From DATLOJ01 sp035536315 (lineage in GTDB: Bacteria > Actinomycetota > CADDZG01 > JAHWKV01), in NCBI GenBank assembly GCA_035536315.1, contig DATLOJ010000145.1, forward strand, positions 1 through 16,128: DNA of 16,128 bases, given 5' to 3'. Below are positions 6,711-14,031 of this stretch, piece by piece (position 1 is the first letter of the stretch; each line of letters starts with the position of its first letter). Below the pieces are notes generated by a model. That model saw only the letters and a program-made list of their open reading frames with translations. It was not told the origin of the DNA and did not search any database. The position numbers and the translations under genes were made by a program.

Positions 6711-8255
6711 TTGCTCCTCACTGCCTGTCCCGGTGAGCAGCCGGAAGAAGAAGCAGATCCCGTCAAGGAGCTGATCGTTGGATTGAGCGCGCCCGGCAGC
6801 CTCGACCCATCGAAGGCCTCCACCGAGTCGGCCTTCACGATCCTTCGAACTGCGTGCGACGGCCTTACCGCGCTCGACCCAGAGACCGGTGAAGCCAGGG
6901 CCGCCCTGGCGGAATCCTGGGACGCATCGGATGAAGCCAAGCTTCTGAAGATAAAACTTCGGCCCGGCGTTCGTTTCCACGACGGCCGGCCTGTCGGTGC
7001 CCAGGCCGTGAGGGAGAGTCTGTCGGTTGTAGCCAGGCCAGAGACGGCCTCGCCTCACGCAAGTCTTCTCAGCGCAGTCCAAGGGTTCGAAGAGGTTGTG
7101 GCCGGAACGAACCCATTGCTCGAAGGCATCAAGGTGGTAGGGGAGCTCGATCTGGAGATCCGCTCTACCCGCCCCTTCCCCGACCTGCCGGCGGTCCTGG
7201 CCCACCCTTCGTTGATTCCGGTTTCGAGGACTGAGGCCGACAGGCCCCCGTTCTGTGCGGGGCCCTATGTCATCGAGCAGGGGGCCGCTGAATCCGATTT
7301 TCGCTTGAAGCAGACGCCGGCAAAGGTTGGAAAGAACGAGGCCTACGCGTCGGACGGCAGAGGTGAGAACGAGGTGATTGTCGTTCGTGGCTTTGGATCA
7401 GACGAAGAGGCGTTCGAAGCTTTCAAAGGTGGTGGGGTAAGCATTTCTCCGGTCCCGAACACCCGAGCTGCCGAAGCCGAAGCCCTTCGACGTGGCTACG
7501 TTCTCATTGCCGTCCCCGAGATCACATATATGCAGTTCGATCCCGCTCCCGAACCCCCAGACCCACGGGTGCGCCGCGCACTGTCGCTCGCAATCGACCG
7601 ACTGGTCATCATCGATGCGGCTTACGGTGATCGCAGGCCACCTGCGCTCAGATGGCTTGGCGATCCCGAGGGCGAGGGTACTGCGGCCTGCGAGGAGTCG
7701 ATCAGGCGAATTGCCGATGTGGAGAGGGCGAAGCAGACTGCCGGGGCGAGCGGAGTCGATCTTGCCGGTCTCAAGATGCCCCTCATCTTCGATACAGCGG
7801 AAGTCCCCGCTGTCGTGATTCAAGCCATTCAGGCGCAGGTCCGCGACTCCCTGGGCATCACCCTGGTTCCATCGGGAAAGGAACCTCCCGACTTTCAAGC
7901 GGCCCTGGGGGAGCGACAGGCCGGGGCCCTTTGGCTTCTTTCCACAACTGTGCAGACGCCGGCCCCCGATGACGTTTTTGCAGATGTGTTCCGTACGGGC
8001 GGCGCGGACAACCGCCTTGGGTACTCCAACCCGGCCCTTGACGCCGTCCTCGACAGGGCAGCAAAAAGTCCGGGTAAGGAAAGGGACGAGGCTTTTCTGG
8101 ATGCCGAAAAAATGGTTTGCCAGGAGATGCCGGGTATCCCTTTGTGGCATGAGGTGCGTCATTGGATGGTGGCTCCAGATGCGGTGGATTTTGAAAAACG
8201 CGACTCATTCGACCTGCTTGGCTCACCGGTCCTGAGGCATGCCAAAGCTATCTAG
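6711..8255 (+). CDS. ABC transporter solute-binding lipoprotein, family 5 (first of four); true N-terminus lies upstream of 6711
   Basis: This is an extracytoplasmic binding protein of the SBP_bac_5 type (peptide/nickel family), normally presenting a ligand to an ABC importer. Recognisable family pieces are LIVGLSAPGSLDPSK, LAESWDASDEAKLLKIKLRPGVRFHDGRP, FCAGPYVIEQ, VRRALSLAIDRL and MPGIPLWHEVRHW. 6711 is only the first canonical start (TTG). Codons upstream in the same frame encode an evident lipoprotein signal, KQAGRFLLAICSLLLLTAC, with lipobox LTAC and the acylated Cys at codon 6726, so the true start must lie near 6669-6690. No ATG, GTG or TTG exists there; AGGAGAG at 6664-6670 looks like the ribosome binding site. 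Cysteines at residues 49, 182, 327 and 470 (numbered from 6711) match those of the next protein and may form two disulfides. The ligand cannot be predicted. Confidence 0.87.
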   Translation: MLLTACPGEQPEEEADPVKELIVGLSAPGSLDPSKASTESAFTILRTACDGLTALDPETGEARAALAESWDASDEAKLLKIKLRPGVRFHDGRPVGAQAVRESLSVVARPETASPHASLLSAVQGFEEVVAGTNPLLEGIKVVGELDLEIRSTRPFPDLPAVLAHPSLIPVSRTEADRPPFCAGPYVIEQGAAESDFRLKQTPAKVGKNEAYASDGRGENEVIVVRGFGSDEEAFEAFKGGGVSISPVPNTRAAEAEALRRGYVLIAVPEITYMQFDPAPEPPDPRVRRALSLAIDRLVIIDAAYGDRRPPALRWLGDPEGEGTAACEESIRRIADVERAKQTAGASGVDLAGLKMPLIFDTAEVPAVVIQAIQAQVRDSLGITLVPSGKEPPDFQAALGERQAGALWLLSTTVQTPAPDDVFADVFRTGGADNRLGYSNPALDAVLDRAAKSPGKERDEAFLDAEKMVCQEMPGIPLWHEVRHWMVAPDAVDFEKRDSFDLLGSPVLRHAKAI

Positions 8256-8270
8256 ATTTGCGGGAAGAAC

Positions 8271-8284
8271 ACCACCGCGGTGGT
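8271..8284. promoter_or_regulatory. Perfect 14-bp palindrome, candidate operator
   Basis: ACCACCGCGGTGGT is identical to its reverse complement. It lies in the short gap between the first and second binding-protein genes and its last base is the first base of the predicted -10 hexamer. A bound dimeric regulator would block RNA polymerase, so repression is the simplest reading. It could fold only as a 5-bp stem with a CGCG loop and has no U-tract after it, so a terminator is less likely. Confidence 0.5.
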
Positions 8285-8289
8285 AAATT
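8284..8289 (+). promoter_or_regulatory. Candidate -10 element of a leaderless promoter for the second binding protein
   Basis: TAAATT fits the TAnnnT pattern of actinobacterial -10 elements and lies seven bases before GTG 8297. That spacing would put the transcription start at or next to the start codon. There is no Shine-Dalgarno sequence in between, which agrees with a leaderless message. No clear -35 hexamer is seen. Confidence 0.42.
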
Positions 8290-8296
8290 GCCCGCC

Positions 8297-9970
8297 GTGC
8301 CCCCATCCCGTGAATCGAAGCCTTCCCTGACGCGACCCCTCGCTCTTCGGCGCAGGTTGCTGTCGTCCCTGCTGGCTGCAACCGTCTTGCTCGCAGCCGG
8401 ATGCGGCGGCGGCGACTCCGAGGTTGAAAGCGAGGCCACTCCGGCCCGCGGGGGAAACCTGCGGATTGCTGTTCTCGAGCCAGATTCAATTGATCCAAGC
8501 AGGTCGTCGCATCGCACCGGCCTGTTGGTTTTGAAGCAGCTTTGCGACACCCTGGTTGCTTTCGACCCATACACGGGAGATCTCGTTCCCGGAATAGCGG
8601 AGACGTGGACGCCCTCCCCGGACATGAAGAAGTTCACTTTCAAGATCCGGAGCGGAGTCAAGTTTCACAACGGCAGGGACGTAACCGCAGAAGACTTCGT
8701 TTACTCGCTGTCCCGTTTTGCATCCAAGACCGCGGGGTCTTCCGAGTACTTCCTGCTCGAGCTCGTCCTCGGGTATCAGGACCTGCGTTTGGAAAAGGCC
8801 CCCGCGCTCGCGGGTGTTCGCGCGATCGACGCGGCCACTTTGGAGATCGAGCTGACCGAACCCTTTGCCGAGTTCCCGGCGGTGCTTGCCCACCCGGCCG
8901 CCGGGTCGGCTGTTCCCAAAGAGGAAGTTGATAAGGGGCCTGAGATTTTTGCTCAGAACCCCGTATGTACTGGGCCGTACAAGATGGTGGGGGCCTGGGA
9001 GCAGGGCAAAGACCTGACGCTGCAAAGAGTCGAGGGTTACCAGCCTCCCAAGGGTGTGGATGCCGGGGGTTATTCAAAGCAGATCATCTTTCGTCCTGTC
9101 CCCGACGCGAAGGCCGGGTACACCCTTCTTGGAAAAGGGACCGTCGAGATATCCGGTGTGCCTCTCGACGACCTGGTGACGGCGCGCAAGACAGAGGGAC
9201 GAGTGGAGTCGGGTCCGAACGGGATCCTTGCCTACATCGGCTTTCCGGTTACCAAGGCGCCTTACGACAACGTGCAGCTAAGGCTTGCGTTGGAGGCCGC
9301 GATCGATCGCGGTGCGATCATCAACAGGCTCCTGGCCGGGACGCGCAGAGTTCCACAAGGGTTCCTTCCCCCGTCCACCGGGACCGTGGGGCAGGCATCC
9401 AAGTGCGTGCGCATTGGAACGGGCGCTCAGCCCGACGTTGCGAAGAAGGCCTTGAAAGACGCTGCGATCGATCCCGCTGCAACGAAGCCGCCCTTGATGT
9501 TCAACGACTCAGACGGCAATCGCAGGTGGCTCGAGGAAATCAGCTCGCAATGGTCCAAGACGCTTGGGATTCAGGCGGAGCTGCGTCCGGCCGAGTGGAA
9601 GGCGTACCTCGATTCTCTGACGGACCCCGGAGCAGATGGCCCGTTCCGGCTTGCAGCAATCGCCCGCTATCCGTCCCCCGAGGCAATCCTCAAGCCACTG
9701 TTTTCTACAGGCAGCCTCGACAACTTCACGCGTTACTCGGATCCTGAGTTCGACAAGCTGATGGGAGAGGCAAGAAGCACAGCCGCGGTACGGGCCAGAG
9801 AAGGTTTGTATGCGAAGGCGGCTGCGCGTCTTTGCGAAACAATGCCGATTGCTCCCATGTGGCTCGACCTGAACCACCTGGCCTTCTCCTCAAAGGTCCT
9901 TTGGACCGGTGACAAGCGCCTCGACCTCTTTGGCGACCCCGTGCTCAGAAGGATGGGAACTCAGTCCTGA
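8297..9970 (+). CDS. ABC transporter solute-binding lipoprotein, family 5 (second of four)
   Basis: This is a 557-aa periplasmic-type binding protein of the SBP_bac_5 family. From GTG 8297 there is a lipoprotein signal peptide: an Arg-rich n-region (ALRRRL), a hydrophobic stretch (SSLLAATVLLAAG) and a lipobox LAAGC with Cys36 as the predicted lipid anchor, then a Gly/Asp/Glu linker. The mature domain shows RGGNLRIAVLEPDSIDPS, IAETWTPSPDMKKFTFKIR, SGVKFHNGRDVTAEDFVYSL, CTGPYKM, LRLALEAAIDRGAIIN and RYSDPEFDKLMGEA, a complete family pattern. Cys in LCDTL, VCTGPY, KCVRI and LCETM correspond to those of the preceding paralogue. TTG at 8258 or 8288 would lengthen the n-region without adding conserved sequence. 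No permease or ATPase gene is adjacent. It probably heads the operon with the next two genes. Confidence 0.92.
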   Translation: MPPSRESKPSLTRPLALRRRLLSSLLAATVLLAAGCGGGDSEVESEATPARGGNLRIAVLEPDSIDPSRSSHRTGLLVLKQLCDTLVAFDPYTGDLVPGIAETWTPSPDMKKFTFKIRSGVKFHNGRDVTAEDFVYSLSRFASKTAGSSEYFLLELVLGYQDLRLEKAPALAGVRAIDAATLEIELTEPFAEFPAVLAHPAAGSAVPKEEVDKGPEIFAQNPVCTGPYKMVGAWEQGKDLTLQRVEGYQPPKGVDAGGYSKQIIFRPVPDAKAGYTLLGKGTVEISGVPLDDLVTARKTEGRVESGPNGILAYIGFPVTKAPYDNVQLRLALEAAIDRGAIINRLLAGTRRVPQGFLPPSTGTVGQASKCVRIGTGAQPDVAKKALKDAAIDPAATKPPLMFNDSDGNRRWLEEISSQWSKTLGIQAELRPAEWKAYLDSLTDPGADGPFRLAAIARYPSPEAILKPLFSTGSLDNFTRYSDPEFDKLMGEARSTAAVRAREGLYAKAAARLCETMPIAPMWLDLNHLAFSSKVLWTGDKRLDLFGDPVLRRMGTQS

Positions 9971-11520
9971 GAAAAGCTCTCGTCGCGGGGGCAGTCCTCG
10001 CCCTGTTGATGAGTGCGGCCTGCTCCGAGGATCAAGCTGCACCCGGCCCCCCAGGAATCCTGAGAATAGGAATCAAGGCTCCAGCCACTCTGGATCCGCC
10101 GCTCATTCGGGATCCGGCTGGCATTTTGATCGGCAGGCAGATTTTCGAGCCGCTGCTCACGTTCAACCCGCGCACCCTCGAGCTCGAGCCGGCACTCGCG
10201 GAAAAATGGGAGGTCCTTGATGGTGGAACTCGCTTTTCCTTTCGCATCAGGAAGGGAGCCAAGTTTCACGACAACAAGCCCGTAACGGCCGAGGACGTCC
10301 GCTTTTCCCTGAACCGCTTGGCGCGCAAGGACATCGCTTCGGAAGTGGCTTTTCTTCTGGATCAGGTTGTGGGATTCAACGAGGTGAACCAGGACGGGTC
10401 AACATCAGAGCTGAGCGGCATCAAGGCCATCGACGCGCAAACGGTTGAGATCACTCTGGTCGCGCCGTGGGTGGAGTTTCCGTATGTGCTGACTCATCCA
10501 TCGACTGCCGCGGTTCCCAGGGCGTCAATCGAAGCGGACGTCACAGGCTTCAAGGCCAGGCCGGTAGGCAGCGGGCCCTACAAATTGGCAGCCCCCCCTT
10601 CCGCGAAAGGCGTCACCCTTACTCGAGTGAGTGGTCATGCGCGCACTCCGAGAATTCCGCGGGTGGACTTTGTTGCATTTGCACAGCCCGGATCTGCCTG
10701 GGAATCAATAACCTCGGGCGGCCTTGATGTAGTTGAGGCTGCGCCGGGAAATATTCGTGCGGCAAGGGCAAGGTTTGGGGACCAGGGATTCAAGCCTCTG
10801 GCTGCCGGCCTTTACCTGGGTTTCAACCTTTCGAAGATTCCGGACCTGCAGCTTCGCAGAGCGATCAGCCTTGCGATCAATCGAACTCGTATTTCTCAAA
10901 CCATCTATGAGGGGACTCTGTTGCCGGCGACGGGGTTGAGTCCACCCGGCCTGCCCGGCCGAGCCAAAGATGCTTGCGGGCCGTGGTGCAGACACGACCC
11001 GGATGAGGCGCGCGAGCTCATCAAGAACAAGTTCCCCGGCGGTCTCCCGTCGATTGGATTCGACTATCAGTCGGGCTCGCTGCAGGAGGCGCTTGCGAAA
11101 GCAGTCCAGGCCGACCTGGCCGAAGTCGGGTTGACGATCGAGCTTCGTCCCAGAGAACTGACGCAGTTCTTCGAGTTGCTGGACAAAGGGGACCAGGATT
11201 TGTTTCGTCTTGGATGGGTCGCGGAATACCCGCTCATGGACTGGTTCGTATCGCCGCTGTTTCGCTCTGGAGCCTCCGACAACCACACCTCGTACTCGGT
11301 CCCCGAGGTCGACGATCTTTTGAGCAAGGCCCGGTCTTCTGTGAAAGAAGAAGAAAGAAGGAGCCTTTACGAATCGGCTGAGAAGAGAGTGATGGAAGAC
11401 CTTCCCGTGATTCCCATTGGCCATTTCCGGAGCAGGTTCGTTGCAGTCCCGCGCGTTCAAGGCTTCTACGTCGACAACCTCGGCGGCTTCGAGGTAACCA
11501 GGATAAGGCTGGCCACTTGA
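9967..11520 (+). CDS. ABC transporter solute-binding lipoprotein, family 5 (third of four), probable CTG start
   Basis: This 517-aa SBP_bac_5 protein is the most typical of the four: LRIGIKAPATLDPPLIRD, LAEKWEVLDGGTRFSFRIR, KGAKFHDNKPVTAEDVRFSLNR, GSGPYKL, LRRAISLAINR and, late in the protein, LGWVAEYPLMDWFVSPLF with SYSVPEVDDLLSKAR. The first canonical start in frame (TTG 10006) would begin at the very end of the signal peptide. The upstream codons encode RKALVAGAVLALLMSAAC, a complete lipoprotein signal, with Cys19 as the lipid site. The only plausible initiator is CTG 9967, which overlaps the previous stop (CTGA) and has a purine-rich GGATGGGA at 9951-9958 eight bases upstream. Apart from the lipobox Cys it has only two cysteines, in ACGPWC, and lacks the four shared by the first two paralogues. 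Its stop overlaps the fourth gene by 4 bases. Confidence 0.91.
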   Translation: MRKALVAGAVLALLMSAACSEDQAAPGPPGILRIGIKAPATLDPPLIRDPAGILIGRQIFEPLLTFNPRTLELEPALAEKWEVLDGGTRFSFRIRKGAKFHDNKPVTAEDVRFSLNRLARKDIASEVAFLLDQVVGFNEVNQDGSTSELSGIKAIDAQTVEITLVAPWVEFPYVLTHPSTAAVPRASIEADVTGFKARPVGSGPYKLAAPPSAKGVTLTRVSGHARTPRIPRVDFVAFAQPGSAWESITSGGLDVVEAAPGNIRAARARFGDQGFKPLAAGLYLGFNLSKIPDLQLRRAISLAINRTRISQTIYEGTLLPATGLSPPGLPGRAKDACGPWCRHDPDEARELIKNKFPGGLPSIGFDYQSGSLQEALAKAVQADLAEVGLTIELRPRELTQFFELLDKGDQDLFRLGWVAEYPLMDWFVSPLFRSGASDNHTSYSVPEVDDLLSKARSSVKEEERRSLYESAEKRVMEDLPVIPIGHFRSRFVAVPRVQGFYVDNLGGFEVTRIRLAT

Positions 11521-13145
11521 TATCAAAGCGCGGACTGATGGCGATCGCCCTTCTTGGAGTTGCGGGGCTGATTGCGGTCGGGCTTCTTGCGATCAGAAAC
11601 GACGGAAGGGCCCCTGCCGTGAGGCGGGGGCCGCAGGAGTCTCCGGCCCCTCCCCCCGAGGGGGAGATGTCTATTTCGTATCCCGAAGAGCCACTGTCGC
11701 TGAACCCGTACTCGTTTTCCGGAGACACGAATGCAACGCGTGACCTGTTGCGGCCGGTTCTCCCGACGCTTCTGGAGATAGGACCGGACCTCGAGTACCG
11801 GCCCTCACTCGCCACGAAGGTTCCCGCCGGCAAGGACATCACGACGAACCCGCACACGATCACGTACCGGCTGAATCGAAGAGCAGTCTGGTCCGACGGG
11901 ACTCCGATCACGGCCGCGGATGTGAGGTTCACCTGGGAGACAATCAGAAACGGGCAGTGGGCGATTGCCGATCGCCTGCCTTACGAGCACGTCACCGACG
12001 TCCAGGTGGTGAACCCCACGACGGTGAAGCTCGTCATGGACGGCCCGTTCTCTGCGTGGAGGGACTTGTTCTCTGCCGGTGATTTCATTTTGCCCAAGCA
12101 CCTTTTGGAGGGAAAGGACTTCAGCACCGAGATGCTCGACCAGGTCGGGTTCTCCGGTGGACCTTTCCTGATCGAAGGATGGACGCGCGGATTGGAGGTC
12201 ATCTATCGCGCAAACCCAGAATGGTGGGGGAGAGGCCCCGGCTTCGAGAGAGTGCACGTCTTCTTCGTCCCCGACCACGACATCGCGCTGGAGTTGCTCG
12301 AGAGAAAAAGGCTCGACGGCGTATTCACGACAACACAGGTGAATATCGAGGCCCAGATGAAGTCGATCGAAGGGGTGGAAGTGAAGTCGCGGTTCGGCAG
12401 CTCGTGGTGGGAGATAGCGTTCAACACCGAGTCCGGCCCGGCCTCCCGACGTGGTGTTCGTCTCGCGATCGCAAGGGGAGTCGACCGGGCCGGGATTACC
12501 GAGGCGCTCGTCCGCTCGGGAGGACGCCCGCTAGAGCATCTTGCTCCGGGCCGAGAGCTCGCCCCGGCATTCGCTCCCTTCACCAAGGACCTCACTCATG
12601 TCGAGCCGAATCTGCGCGAAGCGGGATTCGTGATTGGCAGGGACGGCATGTTCACCTCCGACGCGGGCCAGATAACCGTTGCAACTCCGAGCCAGAATGC
12701 GATGGGAGGAAATATCGAGCGAGCCCTCCAGCAGGGGCTTCGCAACGCCGGCCTTCAAATAGAGATAGCAAATCCGGAGCCCGACATCCTTTACGGACTG
12801 TGGCGGCGAGAGGGCAACTACGACATAGCGATCTGGGAGCGGAGAGGAACTCCTTCGATGTCGCTTGCTTCCTCTTACCGGTCGGACCGACTGCCGCCCA
12901 TAGGAATCAACTACACAAGAGCAAGGCTTGCGGAGCTGGACGCCGCGCTCGAGGCCGCGGACCGGACCCTCAAGGGAGATGACGCTCTCGATGCAGTGAT
13001 GGCAAGACTCGGCGAGGTCATCCCGGCGATCCCGGTCTTCGAGTCCAAAGCATTCATCGCATCTCGCGGTATCGACGGACCGGACCCTAATGCGACGATT
13101 GAAGGGCCGTTTTGGAACCTGGGGGCCTGGCGCAAAGCTGCCTGA
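11517..13145 (+). CDS. Membrane-anchored solute-binding protein, family 5 (fourth of four), no lipobox
   Basis: This 542-aa protein has an N-terminal transmembrane segment (about residues 8-26, GLMAIALLGVAGLIAVGLL) followed by a basic and then Pro/Glu-rich linker, and no Cys after the helix. It therefore looks like an uncleaved anchor rather than a lipoprotein. The rest is a diverged SBP_bac_5 domain: ISYPEEPLSLNPY, HTITYRLNRRAVWSDGTPITAADVRFTWETI, GGPFLIEGW, VYRANPEWWGR-like YRANPEWWGR, VRLAIARGVDR and IPAIPVFESKAFIA. The whole protein appears cysteine-free. TTG 11517 overlaps the preceding TGA (TTGA), with ATAAGG at 11503-11508 eight bases upstream. It is the last gene before the tRNA and may work with its three neighbours. 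The ligand is unknown. Confidence 0.9.
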   Translation: MISKRGLMAIALLGVAGLIAVGLLAIRNDGRAPAVRRGPQESPAPPPEGEMSISYPEEPLSLNPYSFSGDTNATRDLLRPVLPTLLEIGPDLEYRPSLATKVPAGKDITTNPHTITYRLNRRAVWSDGTPITAADVRFTWETIRNGQWAIADRLPYEHVTDVQVVNPTTVKLVMDGPFSAWRDLFSAGDFILPKHLLEGKDFSTEMLDQVGFSGGPFLIEGWTRGLEVIYRANPEWWGRGPGFERVHVFFVPDHDIALELLERKRLDGVFTTTQVNIEAQMKSIEGVEVKSRFGSSWWEIAFNTESGPASRRGVRLAIARGVDRAGITEALVRSGGRPLEHLAPGRELAPAFAPFTKDLTHVEPNLREAGFVIGRDGMFTSDAGQITVATPSQNAMGGNIERALQQGLRNAGLQIEIANPEPDILYGLWRREGNYDIAIWERRGTPSMSLASSYRSDRLPPIGINYTRARLAELDAALEAADRTLKGDDALDAVMARLGEVIPAIPVFESKAFIASRGIDGPDPNATIEGPFWNLGAWRKAA

Positions 13146-13166
13146 GGAGGGGCAAGGGGGCCCGGC

Positions 13167-13172
13167 TATAAT
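13167..13172 (+). promoter_or_regulatory. -10 element of the tRNA-Leu promoter
   Basis: A perfect consensus TATAAT lies 12 bases before the mature 5' end of the tRNA, leaving room for a short 5' leader removed by RNase P. No good -35 hexamer is visible in the purine-rich stretch upstream (about 13144-13149). Confidence 0.65.
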
Positions 13173-13184
13173 GGCTCGCTTCCA

Positions 13185-13272
13185 GTCGGAGTGGCGGAAC
13201 TTGGTAGACGCGCTAGGTTGAGGGCCTAGTGCTCGCAAGAGCATCGGGGTTCAAATCCCCGCTCCGACACCA
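13185..13272 (+). tRNA. tRNA-Leu, anticodon GAG
   Basis: An 88-base class II tRNA. The acceptor stem pairs GTCGGAG (13185-13191) with CTCCGAC (13262-13268), followed by discriminator A and an encoded CCA (13270-13272). The anticodon stem CTAGG/CCTAG encloses the loop TTGAGGG, so the anticodon is GAG at 13220-13222, reading CUC and CUU. A long variable arm (TGCTC-GCAA-GAGCA) is typical of leucine tRNAs. The T arm is CGGGG-TTCAAAT-CCCCG. Every expected stem pairs. Confidence 0.97.
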
Positions 13273-13278
13273 TCTTTG

Positions 13279-13300
13279 ACCAGCAGTTCTGGTAGCTGGT
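13279..13300 (+). terminator. Weak hairpin after tRNA-Leu, possible terminator
   Basis: ACCAGC (13279-13284) can pair with GCTGGT (13295-13300) around a 10-base loop, followed only by TTTG. It is well placed for ending tRNA transcription, but the stem is short and the U-tract poor. Confidence 0.22.
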
Positions 13301-13369
13301 TTGCGACGGAATCATCATGAGGCGAATCTAGAACGGGGCTTCAGCAACAAGTCTTTCGATGGCTTCCTG

Positions 13370-13383
13370 GCATTCGAGAATGC
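13370..13383. promoter_or_regulatory. 14-bp dyad upstream of the P-loop gene, candidate operator or hairpin
   Basis: GCATTC-GA-GAATGC is a dyad with perfect 6-bp arms. With one bulged base the pairing extends outward to CTG...CAG (13367-13385). It lies 34 bases upstream of GTG 13418 in the 145-base gap after the tRNA. That gap otherwise shows no gene. Function not known. Confidence 0.3.
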
Positions 13384-13417
13384 AGTGCGCGCGTTGTTGT
13401 CATCGTAAGGTGCTCAA

Positions 13418-13966
13418 GTGATTGGCAAAAGTAGGGTTACCGATTCTGTTCCAACTATTCTCATCACCGGAACGGTCGGGTCGGGCAAGACTTCGGTCGC
13501 CTCCGAGGTCTCGGACATACTCATATCCACGGACGTGCCGCACGCGCTGCTCGATCTGGACTGGCTGGGGCGGGTTTATCCCGGTCACCCTGATGACCAT
13601 CACAACCAGCGGCTAATAGTCGAAAACCTGTCAGCTATCTGGCCTAACCTCCGTCGGGCCCATGCCAGACGTCTAGTTTTGGCAAGAGTGATTGAGGACA
13701 GGTCCGGACTTGATGCTTATGAGAAAGCGATACCGGGGGCCGCAATAACCATAGTGCGACTAAAGGCTTCTTCGGAGACTCTCAAAGAGAGGATTCAGGC
13801 GAGGGAGGAGGGAGACCTTTCACGGGAATGGCACCTGGCTCGGACAATTGAGCTGGACCTAATCCTCGACAAGAGTAGACCCGAAGACCACTTGGTCGTG
13901 AATGAAGGAAAGTCATTGAACGAGGTAGCGCGAGAAGTTCTAGCGGTTGTGGGGTGGCATCTGTAG
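13418..13966 (+). CDS. Small P-loop NTPase, kinase-like, function unknown
   Basis: This 182-aa protein carries a clear Walker A motif GTVGSGKT at residues 18-25 after a hydrophobic beta strand (TILIT). Its size, a DLDWLG segment near residue 48 (where small-molecule kinases such as shikimate or gluconate kinase carry a substrate or Mg-binding acidic residue), and a downstream Arg-rich lid-like stretch (LKERIQAREEG) suggest a small-metabolite kinase fold. The substrate is not identifiable. The start is GTG 13418 with TAAGG at 13406-13410 seven bases upstream. It stands alone between tRNA-Leu and the hydrolase gene and its base composition looks somewhat less G+C-rich than the glycolytic block. 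It could instead be an ATPase of an uncharacterised family. Confidence 0.8.
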   Translation: MIGKSRVTDSVPTILITGTVGSGKTSVASEVSDILISTDVPHALLDLDWLGRVYPGHPDDHHNQRLIVENLSAIWPNLRRAHARRLVLARVIEDRSGLDAYEKAIPGAAITIVRLKASSETLKERIQAREEGDLSREWHLARTIELDLILDKSRPEDHLVVNEGKSLNEVAREVLAVVGWHL

Positions 13967-14031
13967 CAAGTTCGGCTAAGAACACAGAAATGCATTAGGG
14001 AGTCTGTAATCGACGGAGGGGTAGCCGCGGG

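Noticed and set aside
11234..11932. Antisense open frame of 232 codons across binding proteins 3 and 4
   Set aside because: Overlaps two intact genes of clear family and its translation is a low-complexity Ser/Arg/Pro-rich shadow.
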